Both the position numbers and the translations under genes were made by a program. From Kutzneria sp. CA-103260 (lineage in GTDB: Bacteria > Actinomycetota > Actinomycetes > Mycobacteriales > Pseudonocardiaceae): a DNA stretch of 64,000 nt. The notes under the pieces were generated by a model. That model saw only the letters and a list, made by a program, of their open reading frames with translations. It did not search any database and was not told where the DNA came from. The stretch spans positions 9,238,001-9,302,000 of the forward strand of contig NZ_CP073318.1 of NCBI RefSeq assembly GCF_018263855.1, given 5' to 3'. This document shows, piece by piece, positions 16,406-23,869 of this stretch; positions within the stretch are counted from its first letter, which is position 1, and each line of letters begins with the position of its first letter.

Positions 16406-17155
16406 GTGGCGAAGGCGAACGACCGGCTACGAGACGCACTACTGCGCAACGGGCTGAACCTGGAGCACGTCTCGAAGGCCACGGGAGTCGACCCGAAGAC
16501 GGTCGAACGGTGGATCACCTCGGGTCGCACGCCATACCCGCGTCACCGGCACACCATCGCGTCGATGGTCCGCGAGACCGAGAACTACCTCTGGCCGGAC
16601 GCCGTCGCGCCCGAGCGCAAGACCGAGATAGCCGAGTCCGAGGTGGTCAGGGTCTACCCGCACCGCAACTCAGTGCCTGCGGAACTGTGGGACCGCCTGC
16701 TCAGCGACGCCGCCGAGCACGTCGACATCCTTGTCCTCGCAGGACTTTTTCTCGTCGAGCGCCCGACCTTCGCCAAGGAGATCACGCGCAAGGCCGCCGA
16801 CGGAGCCAAGATCCGACTTCTGTTCGGAGACCCCGCAGCACGCGAAGCCGCCAAGCGCAGCGAAGAGGAGCAGCTGGGCAAGGGCACGGTGGCCGCCCGT
16901 ATCCGCAACGCGTTGGCCTTCGTTCGCCCACTCACCGCGGTTGCCGACGTCCAGATCAGGTTCCACAAGACCACGCTGTACAACTCGGTGTTCCGCTTCG
17001 ACGACGAGATGGTCGTCAACACCCACGTGTACGGCTTCCCCGGAGCGCACGCGCCCGCGCTGCATCTACGCCGGCTGTCTTCTGGCGACCTGTTCGAGAC
17101 CTACGCCGAGAGCTTCGAAACCGTCTGGGCCGCAGGCAAGCCCGCCACCTTCTGA
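16406..17155 (+). CDS. XRE-type HTH regulator with C-terminal PLD-like domain
   Basis: A 249-residue protein. Residues 1-50 form a Cro/CI-type HTH (LRNGLNLEHVSKATGVDPKTVERWI). Residues 70-240 form a separate domain with VDILVLAGLFL, AKIRLLFGD and RFHKTTLYNSVFRFDDEMVVNTH, which resembles a degenerate phospholipase-D-like fold (DUF5919 type); the H-K pair lacks the standard H-x-K spacing. A GTG start lies behind GAGAGGA. The Nudix gene follows 9 nt later with its own GAGGAG, so they are one operon. Family members are usual in AICEs; the role is probably sensing or control, not shown. Confidence 0.75.
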   Translation: MAKANDRLRDALLRNGLNLEHVSKATGVDPKTVERWITSGRTPYPRHRHTIASMVRETENYLWPDAVAPERKTEIAESEVVRVYPHRNSVPAELWDRLLSDAAEHVDILVLAGLFLVERPTFAKEITRKAADGAKIRLLFGDPAAREAAKRSEEEQLGKGTVAARIRNALAFVRPLTAVADVQIRFHKTTLYNSVFRFDDEMVVNTHVYGFPGAHAPALHLRRLSSGDLFETYAESFETVWAAGKPATF

Positions 17156-17164
17156 GGAGCCGAG

Positions 17165-17635
17165 TTGTCGCGCGTCGACCACTACAACGACCCGAACGCT
17201 CCCCAGGCCAACAGCTTGCGCGTTGCCGTGAGCGCCTTCGTCCTGGACGACGCCGGCCGACTCTTGATGATCCGCCGCACCGACAACGACCGGTACGCCA
17301 TCCCCGGCGGTGGGCACGAGGTGGGGGAGACCGTGGCCCAAGCAGTGGTCCGCGAGGTGGCGGAGGAAACCGGCATCGACGTCGAGGTGACCGGCGTGAT
17401 CGGCATCTACTCCAACCCCGCCCACGTGATCGCCTACGACGACGGCGAGGTCCGCCAGGAGTTCTCCATCTGCTTCCGTGCCACTCCCACCGGCGGCCAG
17501 CCGCGTACAAGCAGCGAATCCAGCGAAGTCGAATGGGTCACCCGCGAGCGCCTGGACGAACTCAACATCCACCCGTCGATCCAGTTGCGCATCGAGCACG
17601 GGTTTGATGGGCGCCAGGAGCCCTACTTCACCTGA
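17165..17635 (+). CDS. Nudix hydrolase (Pif-like position)
   Basis: A 156-residue Nudix protein. The signature G-x5-E-x7-R-E-x2-E-E-x-G is complete in GGHEVGETVAQAVVREVAEETG, where Mg-binding Glu residues are intact. It would cleave a nucleoside-diphosphate derivative. In pSAM2 the immunity factor Pif carries a Nudix motif and blocks redundant transfer between donors; by position this is a candidate for that role. The TTG start is set by GAGGAG 6 nt upstream. It converges on and overlaps the HD gene by 13 nt. Confidence 0.85.
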   Translation: MSRVDHYNDPNAPQANSLRVAVSAFVLDDAGRLLMIRRTDNDRYAIPGGGHEVGETVAQAVVREVAEETGIDVEVTGVIGIYSNPAHVIAYDDGEVRQEFSICFRATPTGGQPRTSSESSEVEWVTRERLDELNIHPSIQLRIEHGFDGRQEPYFT

Positions 17636-18171
17636 TCGGCCAGCCGCCGTTCGGTCCGCTCGACAGCGCCCAGCAGCTCAGGCCACGCCCATCGAACGAA
17701 GCAGGACACGATGTCCTCAGGGCCGTAGCGCTTCTGGATCTCCTCAACCCTGGCCGTGACGGTGGTCGGTTTCCCGTCCGGCGTGGTCGTCATGTCCGCC
17801 CACCACAGTGCGTCCCGCAGCGCCGTCTTCTCGTCCTCGAACTCCGCCAGCTCCGCCGACAGCCCGCGCAGCTCCGCCTCAAGGGGCGCGCACGAGTGGT
17901 TCGCCACCAGGTTCACCAACCGCGCCGGCGCATCCGTGGTCCGCAGATACCGTGCGCCGTCCAACGGGTGGAATCGCGTTGTCGCCAGGTCCGGGGCGTA
18001 CCCGATGTCGTGCAGCACCGCCGCCGCGACCAGGAGGTCACCGTCCTCCCCGAACAAGTCCGCAGCGTGCCTAGCCTTCGCGTCAACCCCCTGCACGTGA
18101 GCCCAGCGCCGAGGCAGTGACTCCGCCAGTCGATCACGCGCCAGATCCGTCGCCCACTCGCTCAGCAGCAC
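17623..18171 (-). CDS. HD-domain metal-dependent phosphohydrolase
   Basis: A 182-residue HD-superfamily protein: WAHVQGV supplies the first His, AAVLHDIGYA the HD pair, and a later NHS/WWADMTT the last ligands. The family hydrolyses phosphate esters, often nucleotides. It is convergent with the Nudix gene. HD and Nudix proteins together on the element hint at nucleotide-based signalling or surveillance, which is inference. Confidence 0.85.
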   Translation of the reverse strand: MLLSEWATDLARDRLAESLPRRWAHVQGVDAKARHAADLFGEDGDLLVAAAVLHDIGYAPDLATTRFHPLDGARYLRTTDAPARLVNLVANHSCAPLEAELRGLSAELAEFEDEKTALRDALWWADMTTTPDGKPTTVTARVEEIQKRYGPEDIVSCFVRWAWPELLGAVERTERRLADQVK

Positions 18172-18401
18172 GCGCCCAGCCTAGGGCCGCCCCGCCTTGG
18201 CTTCGCGCCCATGCCGCCGCAGCCAAGCTTGCCGCCACCGCGAAGTCCTCCCGATCGGTGGAAGCGGGGACCGACCTACGGCTACGACTCCGCGACCACG
18301 GCGGCTCACCCGCCGTCCGCGAATTCTTGGACGTGTCCGGTGCGCTAATGCCTGCTATGTCGGACTAGAATCGACGTCCCCGCATCCGTCACTAAAGAAG
18401 C
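18172..18401. other. Short gene-free stretch and composition boundary
   Basis: No gene could be supported here. Near 18360-18400 base composition changes from high GC to near-even, and it stays AT-richer over most of the region up to about 22.0 kb. This marks the left edge of the cargo island within the element. Confidence 0.5.
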
Positions 18402-18959
18402 CTATTCGACATCGTCCGGGGCGTACTTTGTCAGAACTCTGTTAAGTTCAAGGAGTGTGCGACCGCGTTGAATAAAGTGCCGATTGCCGCCCGATATTGC
18501 AGTCATCATCGGAGCCGTCAGCTCGATTAGTACCTCCATCTTCTCTGCTCGTGTGCGCGCGGACAGCTGAATCCCTCGTGTCGCTCCAATGTATCGCACT
18601 ATTAAGTTCTGAAGGTTGGTGGGCCAGTAAGTCAGCGTAAAGTCTCCAAGATTCTTCGACATAGCCTTGGTGGCGGCGTCTATTCTATTGAAAGCGCTAT
18701 CAACATCTCCCTCCATGCCAACCTTCGTCCAAGTTCTCGTCTCCAGGCTGGGCCTGTATTTTACCCACTGAAGCGAGGTTATGGCTACGGTTCTTAGATT
18801 TCCTTCAAATTCTCGCCTATGTCTGTATAGGCTTAATATTCGCTCCTTTCGGGCTTCGAGTCTGGGTTTCGCTAACCACTCTATGCCTAGAGCTACAGAT
18901 CCCGACGTCAGCGCCGAAATTAGCACGGTCAAAACGGCGTCAGTCATGCAGACAATCAT
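18402..18959 (-). CDS. AT-rich orphan membrane-anchored protein
   Basis: A 185-residue protein with one N-terminal membrane helix (AVLTVLISALTSGSVALGIEW), then a Lys/Arg-rich helical cytoplasmic part (KPRLEARKERILSLYRHRREFEGNLR). I do not recognise the family. Codon use is clearly less GC-biased than the element backbone, so it came from elsewhere. Its place beside the restriction-modification genes makes a defence-related role possible, but nothing in the sequence proves it. Start is ATG 18959 or ATG 18947; neither has a strong ribosome-binding site. Confidence 0.7.
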   Translation of the reverse strand: MIVCMTDAVLTVLISALTSGSVALGIEWLAKPRLEARKERILSLYRHRREFEGNLRTVAITSLQWVKYRPSLETRTWTKVGMEGDVDSAFNRIDAATKAMSKNLGDFTLTYWPTNLQNLIVRYIGATRGIQLSARTRAEKMEVLIELTAPMMTAISGGNRHFIQRGRTLLELNRVLTKYAPDDVE

Positions 18960-19047
18960 GCGCCATGACCTGGGCTGCCCAGCCCTGACTGACCTGGCGT
19001 GTCGGGGGCTGCATGCACGTGTTCACACTTTCTTCTCTTCATTCAAG

Positions 19048-19070
19048 GCGGCCCCCTTGCGGGGGCCGCT
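19048..19070. other. GC-rich hairpin
   Basis: GCGGCCCCC and GGGGGCCGC form a 9-bp stem with a short TTGC-type loop, about 90 bp past the start of the AT-rich orphan gene. It is embedded in a very G/C-rich stretch up to 19140. It may be a terminator or a structured replication element. Confidence 0.4.
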
Positions 19071-19154
19071 CGGCCGATCGGCGGGGCCCCGGCCGCTGGC
19101 CACCCCACCGCCGTCCGGCGCCCCCCGCGAGCCGCGTTGAAGTAAAAGAGATGT

Positions 19155-19388
19155 CCTCGCCGGACGGGCAGGCCAACAGGATGGCCAAGAACACGGGCTA
19201 CTTGCGTTCGGGTGGGGCCTTGACCGCGCTATCCCATCGACCTCCCGCAGGGCAATCACACGCGTCAAGGGGGCCGTTCCAGCCTCAGCCGCCGGACCGC
19301 GCGACGGTGCCCCCTTGACGCGCGTGATCGGGCGTTGCCAGGTCGACGGGATGGCGTGAGGCCCCTCCCTTGTGGGTGAAGACTTCAA
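19155..19388 (+). repeat. Long imperfect repeat, copy A (left of the R-M genes)
   Basis: Matches 22116-22457 over most of its length in the same orientation, with shared landmarks: GCCGGACGRGCAGGCCAACA, CATCCCATCGACCTC, CACACGCGTCAAGGGGGC, GGTGCCCCCTTGAC, and GGTCGACGGGATGGCG. The inner CGCGTCAAGGGGGC and GCCCCCTTGACGCG are inverted, so each copy can fold into a hairpin. Translations of it on either strand look like read-through of a non-coding repeat. Confidence 0.85.
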
Positions 19389-19850
19389 GACGTGGGCGGA
19401 GCGCTCTGACCAGCAGCGTTGCCGGTTGCTGTACAGCAGCAAAGTACAGCAACCACCGCGACCAGCAGTGGCCGTTAGCGGCTGGTCGAAACCCTCACTG
19501 AACTGCAAAAACCTGCCTGCGCCCAGTTCGCATCAAGGCGCGCGCCGCTGGCGGCGGCGCGCCTTGGTCACCTTGGCAGCTCATGGTGTGGCCGCAAGCC
19601 CGGAAGGGCGCGCGACGGGGCCCCTGCCTTCGGCGGCCCCGCGCAACCCTTCTGGCAGCGGCCAGCCTGTGCGCATGTCTGCCAGCCGCCAACGGCATGT
19701 AGCACAAACGACTCGTGGAGGCCAACTCGCCGACCAAACTTCACGTGTAGAACCGGTTTGCGCAGGTCAGGCGGATCTAGAGGCTCGTGATCGGTAGACA
19801 CAGTCCCCCGATAAGCTGTCAAGAACCTGTAAGTCGACTGATTGGCGGAC
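19389..19850. other. Gene-free region with large hairpins (candidate single-strand origin)
   Basis: No gene is convincing in these 460 bp. Two strong foldbacks stand out: AAGGCGCGC...GCGCGCCTT at about 19535-19565, and GAAGGG...CCCTTC enclosing GGGGCC/GGCCCC at 19603-19652. Clustered hairpins in a rolling-circle element could be a single-strand origin; this is inference. The region just before 19851 must also hold the endonuclease promoter. Confidence 0.4.
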
Positions 19851-20543
19851 ATGTTCTACGAGTCAACCGATTTCAACGGCGCTGCAGAGTACTTTCAAAC
19901 CTTAGGAGCTGCCTCATGGAGTGAAATCGATGAAGTAATCAACCAAGTTGAGATTCAATTGCAGCCAAGTGGCCAAAAGGGTAAAACGGGAACTCCCATA
20001 TTTGACCCTAAAGCAACAAACGCCAAGCTAACAATAAATGCCCTTAAAAAAGGGTGGAAAAAAGTCCCAGTTCCCGACTCTCTAAAGGAGTTTGGTGCGG
20101 ACTGGGATGCAGGAAAGGGGAGTGTGCTAGTTGAGTGGCAGTTCTCCAACTATCCTTTTCTCTGGAATAATGTAATCCGTAGCGAAGCGGTCTACAGCTC
20201 AAAGCAAGCCCTTTCGGGCATGCTTCCTATTGGCGCATTGATCATCGTAACAAAGAGTGGGTCTTTTCCTGCGTCAAATAGTACCTTGTACTACGAACAG
20301 GCAAAAGCGCAACTAAATACAGTTACCAGTTTGGGTGTATTCGATATTCCGATCCGACTCGTCGGCCTCACGATCCCCCCAGGAACCACGCAAGTGCAAG
20401 TAAAGTGGAACACATACGCAGAGAGGTACGGCCGCGATGTCCTTGATACGGAAGTACGAACTTTCGACATACGATGGAACAAGCCTGCACAATATGGAAA
20501 CAGGGTGGCTATTTTCTCAACTCCATCTAATGGCCTCTTCTAA
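19851..20543 (+). CDS. BglII-like type II restriction endonuclease
   Basis: A 230-residue protein closely resembling R.BglII (223 aa). It keeps the active-site strand with D86, E95 and Q97 (DAGKGSVLVEWQFSNYPF), where BglII has D84, E93 and Q95 at the same spacing. The core PASNSTLYYEQAKAQLN and FDIPIRLVGL also match that family as I know it. The expected target is AGATCT or a close variant. Base composition is AT-rich compared with the host. The ATG at 19851 was chosen; a TTG at 19842 is possible. It converges on its methyltransferase. Confidence 0.9.
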   Translation: MFYESTDFNGAAEYFQTLGAASWSEIDEVINQVEIQLQPSGQKGKTGTPIFDPKATNAKLTINALKKGWKKVPVPDSLKEFGADWDAGKGSVLVEWQFSNYPFLWNNVIRSEAVYSSKQALSGMLPIGALIIVTKSGSFPASNSTLYYEQAKAQLNTVTSLGVFDIPIRLVGLTIPPGTTQVQVKWNTYAERYGRDVLDTEVRTFDIRWNKPAQYGNRVAIFSTPSNGLF

Positions 20544-20883
20544 AGAGTGCCTCGTAACGGATCTTGACGTTGGTCGATGATCTGATCACGCTTCACGCCG
20601 CGTAAGCAGTATTATGGAAATGATCGATCGCCGAGCGGGTCGCCGTAGGCGGGACCCCTCGACCGGATCCAGCCACCATTGCCTGCCGGCGCGTCCATCT
20701 GTGATCTCATCGCCACACGCTGGACCTTCAGCCAGGCCAGAATGCGGAACTGGCCTGGCTGAAGGTTCGCGAACAGTGCGATCGATCGGCTCCGAACACG
20801 ATACCGAAATGACCTGTATCCGTCGCCATCAACGATCAAGGCGCGGCACCCGTGATCGAGTTATGAGATATCACCTTATTAAC
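20544..20883. other. Intergenic region between endonuclease and methyltransferase
   Basis: About 340 bp between convergent genes. It holds a perfect terminator hairpin (20724-20766) and no believable gene. No controller (C) protein is present. Confidence 0.5.
20724..20766. terminator. Bidirectional terminator between convergent R and M genes
   Basis: ACCTTCAGCCAGGCCAG and CTGGCCTGGCTGAAGGT are perfect 17-bp arms around a 9-nt loop, placed between the two stop codons. Confidence 0.88.
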
Positions 20884-21981
20884 TTATGCTGTTTTTTCAC
20901 CCCCTTCTGCAGTTATGGAATCATCAAACAAGGTTGGCAGATCTCGCGGCTTGGCTACAAGATCAGCAGGGTCCATGTAGTGCGAGGACGCGCCTGTGGT
21001 AAGTCGTTCACTGAAGGCACCTTCCTCCAGCGCAAGACGTTCCTCTAGCTGCTCAAGATGGAACTCTTCCGAAAAAATCTTCGCTTTCTCGCGGCTGGTA
21101 GCCACCTTTCCAACCTGAACATCAAAGCTATATTTTTCCGGAGATTCATTATTTCTAGAACAGTATTCGCGAAGAGTCTTCAGATTAGGGAATTTTCCAT
21201 AAGCGTCGGGCTCTCCAGAAATCCGCCTAAGAGCGACCGAGTGATACTCTGGCGATATTTCTGCACCAAGGAAGTGCCTGTCATGGTCACGTGCAACAAC
21301 CGCGACAGTTCCGGTTCCCATGTAAGGATCAAGGACTACATCTTTCGAGTCTGTGGTTGCAAGAACCATCCTTGCGGCCATAGCCTCAGGAAACTGGGCA
21401 GGATGGATTGTCTGCTCTTCATGATTGTGCTTAACATTCTGAAAAGCCCAGATATCACCCGGATTCTTCCCGAGAGGGTTGCAGGTCAACTCGCCCTTGT
21501 TGTCACCTCGCCATGATTTCTTGTTCTGATACTTTTGCGGAACCCGGATATTGTCGAGCTCAAACTTGTACGAATCAGACTTTGTGAACCAAAGGATTGA
21601 CTCATGTCGAGCGGAGAACTTATTCTTCGCATGAAGACCGTGTTGACGCACCCACATTATGCGATTACGCGGAATAAGCCCAAGATCCTCGAGGATGGGG
21701 AAGAATTTTACGTCGAGAGGTATTAGTGTTCCAGCAAGCGAGTACGATCCAACTTGCCAGAAGATGGAACCAGTATCTTTCAAGACGCGCGCACATTCAG
21801 CAAGCACTTCCGTCTGGAGTGCCAGATAGCTATCGAGAGCCTGGCGGGTCTCATATTTCTTTCCGATGTTGTACGGCGGCGAGGAGATAATACAGTCAAC
21901 CGTCCCTGATGGGAGAGACTTAAGCCAAGGAAGGCAATTGCCAAGTTCTATAGTGTCAAGCAAGCCTTGAAGGTCGACCAT
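20884..21981 (-). CDS. Type II DNA methyltransferase, beta class (probable N4-cytosine)
   Basis: A 365-residue methyltransferase. Motif IV SPPY (residues 34-37, SSPPYNIGKKYE) precedes the AdoMet motif I DPYMGTGTV (about 217-225), the order of the beta class. SPPY is usual for N4-cytosine enzymes, and M.BglII (about 360 aa) is one. It should protect the AGATCT-type site cut by the partner. It has an ATG start behind AGGAGA. The C-terminal 100 residues or so after motif I carry a charged helical tail. One AGATCT lies inside its own 3' end (20939-20944). Confidence 0.92.
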   Translation of the reverse strand: MVDLQGLLDTIELGNCLPWLKSLPSGTVDCIISSPPYNIGKKYETRQALDSYLALQTEVLAECARVLKDTGSIFWQVGSYSLAGTLIPLDVKFFPILEDLGLIPRNRIMWVRQHGLHAKNKFSARHESILWFTKSDSYKFELDNIRVPQKYQNKKSWRGDNKGELTCNPLGKNPGDIWAFQNVKHNHEEQTIHPAQFPEAMAARMVLATTDSKDVVLDPYMGTGTVAVVARDHDRHFLGAEISPEYHSVALRRISGEPDAYGKFPNLKTLREYCSRNNESPEKYSFDVQVGKVATSREKAKIFSEEFHLEQLEERLALEEGAFSERLTTGASSHYMDPADLVAKPRDLPTLFDDSITAEGGEKTA

Positions 21982-22115
21982 TCTTCTCTCCTTAGACGCT
22001 TGGGATAATTTTAGTACACACTCCGTACGACACCGGGAACGGGTGCCGGCGTGTCGCGGATCATCTAAAGCACTACGGCAGGGTCAAGCCCGTGCTACAC
22101 AACAACGATCATTGT
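21982..22115. other. Upstream region of the methyltransferase gene
   Basis: AT-rich stretch next to the methyltransferase start (GATAATTTTAGTACAC, about 22004-22020), a likely promoter region, then GC-rich sequence leading into repeat copy B. Confidence 0.4.
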
Positions 22116-22457
22116 CGTCGCCGGACGAGCAGGCCAACAGGATGGACAGGGACACGGCACGCTGAGGTTCGGGAGCGGCCTTAACCGCGCCATCCCATCG
22201 ACCTCTCCAAGGGCAGTCACACGCGTCAAGGGGGCGGCGACCCAGCGCAGCCCCGGTACGCTCGAAGGTGCCCCCTTAACACGTGCGATCAGGTTGCGCC
22301 AAGTCGACGGGGTGACACGAGGCCCTGTTATGCGGGGAGGGGCAGGACACCTTGAGCCGCCGGTCGAGTGCGAAGGTGCCCCCTTGACATGCATGATCGG
22401 GCGTTGCCAGGTCGACGGGATGGCGCGAGGCTCCTTCCTTGTAGGGAGAGGCTTCAA
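22116..22457 (+). repeat. Long imperfect repeat, copy B (right of the R-M genes)
   Basis: Same landmarks and order as copy A at 19155-19388, but about 100 bp longer: the GGTGCCCCCTTRAC...GTCGACGGGRTG unit occurs twice (near 22269 and 22375). The two copies lie in direct orientation around the restriction-modification genes. Confidence 0.85.
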
Positions 22458-22602
22458 AGCCAAAACGCCAGTTTATTGCCAGTAATCAACGACAAACGTT
22501 CGCGTGCGTCCATGGCGGGCGGTCAGCTGCATGTCGCAGGCAGTGCAGCTCACGGCAGGTACGAACAAGCGATGACAAGTGTCCGCAGTGGCCGACCCTT
22601 GA

Positions 22603-22836
22603 TCAGAAGGATCCGGGATCCGGTGCGAGCTCACAACCGATGACCTCTTCGACATGGCGTTGCAACCAGGGCGTTAGGTCGTCGGGCTCCCTGTCCAGCA
22701 CGACGATCCCCACACCTGGTCCCGCTGTGACGCGGCAGCGGGCGGTGGACAGAACCTCGCAGAGCCAGAACTTGACCCTGGAGACCTGCTGCTCGGACAG
22801 CGCCAGCTCACGACCTTCGGCGAGGAGTCTGATCAC
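22603..22836 (-). CDS. Small AICE protein of unknown function
   Basis: A 77-residue protein from a GTG (MIRLLAEGRELALSEQQVSRVKFWL...). It has regular alpha/beta periodicity, a VGIVVLDREPDDLTPWLQRHV segment, and GC-rich codon use like the element backbone. It stands alone between repeat copy B and the toxin-antitoxin pair. No family is recognised. Confidence 0.55.
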   Translation of the reverse strand: MIRLLAEGRELALSEQQVSRVKFWLCEVLSTARCRVTAGPGVGIVVLDREPDDLTPWLQRHVEEVIGCELAPDPGSF

Positions 22837-23021
22837 GTGGAGACAATGTCAGCCTGGCGGCCAGAGGTCGACCTACTTCTGCCAGCAGTACGCAGAGCTA
22901 TTGGCGCTGGTCAAGAGGGGCAATCACGGTCACTCAGGAACCGAAACCGGACGCAGCTCAGCGCGGTGACGGTGCGCATCCGCCGTCCTTCCAACCTGGT
23001 ATTGCTCGCAGTGCTGGAGCC

Positions 23022-23426
23022 TCAGGCAGTGACGAGTTCCAGCCGCTCGTGTGTCACGAACCCTGTGTAGTGCTTGGTGTTGAGGGTGGCCAGCGGCAGC
23101 CCGTAGGACAGGCAGTTGGCCGCGATCCACGAGTCGTTATCGTCGCTGCGCTGGCCGCGCTGGTGGGCGTGCGCGGAGATCAGGCCCCAGGTGTGCGCCA
23201 CGTCGTCGTGGTAGGGCAGGACCGACATCCTGTCGAGGAGCTGGTTCAGCCGCCGGTAGCGCGCCGGACCCCAGCCGTGGATCTCGGCCCACTTGGTCAG
23301 CTCGCCCAGGGTGATGAACGTAATCAGCGCCCGGCGGCCCTCCAGGCTCGCCGTCAGCGTGTGCGGCAACTGGCCTTTCAGCCTCTTCGACACCACATCG
23401 GTGTCCAGTACGACCGGCGACGCCAT
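23022..23426 (-). CDS. PIN-domain toxin (VapC-type ribonuclease)
   Basis: A 134-residue PIN protein. Acidic metal-site residues appear at their standard places: VVLDTDVVSK at the start, TLGELTKW in the middle, NDSWIAANC and LATLNTKHY near the end. Such toxins cleave RNA, often tRNA or rRNA. It begins right after the antitoxin stop (TGAGTGATG), so translation is coupled; the ATG at 23426 or the GTG at 23429 may be used. Confidence 0.88.
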   Translation of the reverse strand: MASPVVLDTDVVSKRLKGQLPHTLTASLEGRRALITFITLGELTKWAEIHGWGPARYRRLNQLLDRMSVLPYHDDVAHTWGLISAHAHQRGQRSDDNDSWIAANCLSYGLPLATLNTKHYTGFVTHERLELVTA

Positions 23427-23429
23427 CAC

Positions 23430-23621
23430 TCAGGCGAGGTTCCGACGCCGCTCGGCGTAGGTGAACGCGATGAACTCGTCCACCTCCTCGTCGGTCTCGA
23501 AGATGCCATCGCATGCCAGGTCGTCGATGGTCATGGCCGGCTTGCTGTGCAGCAGGTCATCCAACAGCTTCTCGGTCGTCGGGCGCTGCCTGCTGGGCTG
23601 GTCGGCACTGCTCGTGGTCAT
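23430..23621 (-). CDS. Antitoxin partner of the PIN toxin
   Basis: A 63-residue acidic protein (MTTSSADQPSRQRPTTEKLL...). The C-terminal half, TIDDLACDGIFETDEEVDEFIAFTYAERRRN, is the usual toxin-wrapping helix region. It has an ATG at 23621 with AAGGAGGT 6 nt upstream. A longer reading from 23939 would cross the attachment site and is rejected. It is the gene nearest the right end of the element, and such pairs stabilise mobile DNA. Confidence 0.8.
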   Translation of the reverse strand: MTTSSADQPSRQRPTTEKLLDDLLHSKPAMTIDDLACDGIFETDEEVDEFIAFTYAERRRNLA

Positions 23622-23774
23622 GGCCACCTCCTTGGACCGGCGTACCCAGTGTGCCACCTCGGGCTTGGGCACGCGCCCGCGTGTTGGCGGAACCACCACG
23701 GAACAGATCCACAGACTTGGCGGCAAGACCCACCTATTCGACCTGGTCACCGGCTTATCGAGGTTCGAACACAC

Positions 23775-23806
23775 AGATCCTGCGCAAGGACCTGCGTGCC
23801 CGGGAG
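23775..23806 (+). repeat. attR: 32-bp attachment core
   Basis: 31 of 32 bases match attL at 7379-7410. Immediately after it the native ligase reading frame continues for three codons and stops, followed by a terminator. This shows that this side holds the chromosomal 3' half of the attB gene. Confidence 0.92.
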
Positions 23807-23818
23807 ACCGCGAGCTGA
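23777..23818 (+). pseudogene. Displaced 3' end of the acyl-CoA ligase gene
   Basis: In frame with the attR core this reads ILRKDLRARETAS and stop (TGA 23816-23818). It is the original C-terminus of the ligase encoded at 5854-7425, cut off by the element. It has no start and is not expected to be translated. Excision would restore it. Confidence 0.88.
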
Positions 23819-23829
23819 GCCTGGTTCGC

Positions 23830-23869
23830 GACCGACAGCCCTCGGCACTGGAGCCGAGGGCCGTCGGTC
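23830..23869 (+). terminator. Original terminator of the ligase gene
   Basis: GACCGAC-A-GCCCTCGGC pairs with GCCGAGGG-C-CGTCGGTC, 11 nt after the displaced ligase stop. A second hairpin (ACTGCCCCGG/CCGGGGCAGT, 23885-23920) follows. Confidence 0.8.

Larger units (their letters stand above)
7379..23806. mobile_element. Actinomycete integrative and conjugative element (AICE), about 16.4 kb
   Basis: Bounded by the 32-bp direct repeats. It carries a tyrosine integrase and excisionase-like gene at the left end, an HUH-type replication initiator, a DUF2637 membrane protein, an FtsK/TraB single-protein DNA translocase, a GntR repressor with an operator array, an XRE - Nudix - HD module, a BglII-like restriction-modification pair and a PIN toxin-antitoxin pair. 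This matches the pSAM2-type layout (int-xis-rep, tra, korSA, pif). The insertion separates ybjN/DUF4349/ligase from gpm, neighbours that are close together in related genomes. All main modules look intact, so the element may still be active. Confidence 0.93.

Noticed and set aside
22095..22463. 122-codon frame across repeat copy B
   Set aside because: The reading is made of repeat sequence that also occurs at copy A in another frame; no protein-like conservation.
23760..23775. GGTTCGAAC just before attR, resembling a tRNA T-loop
   Set aside because: No acceptor, anticodon or D arm can be folded around it; the att core clearly lies in ligase codons.
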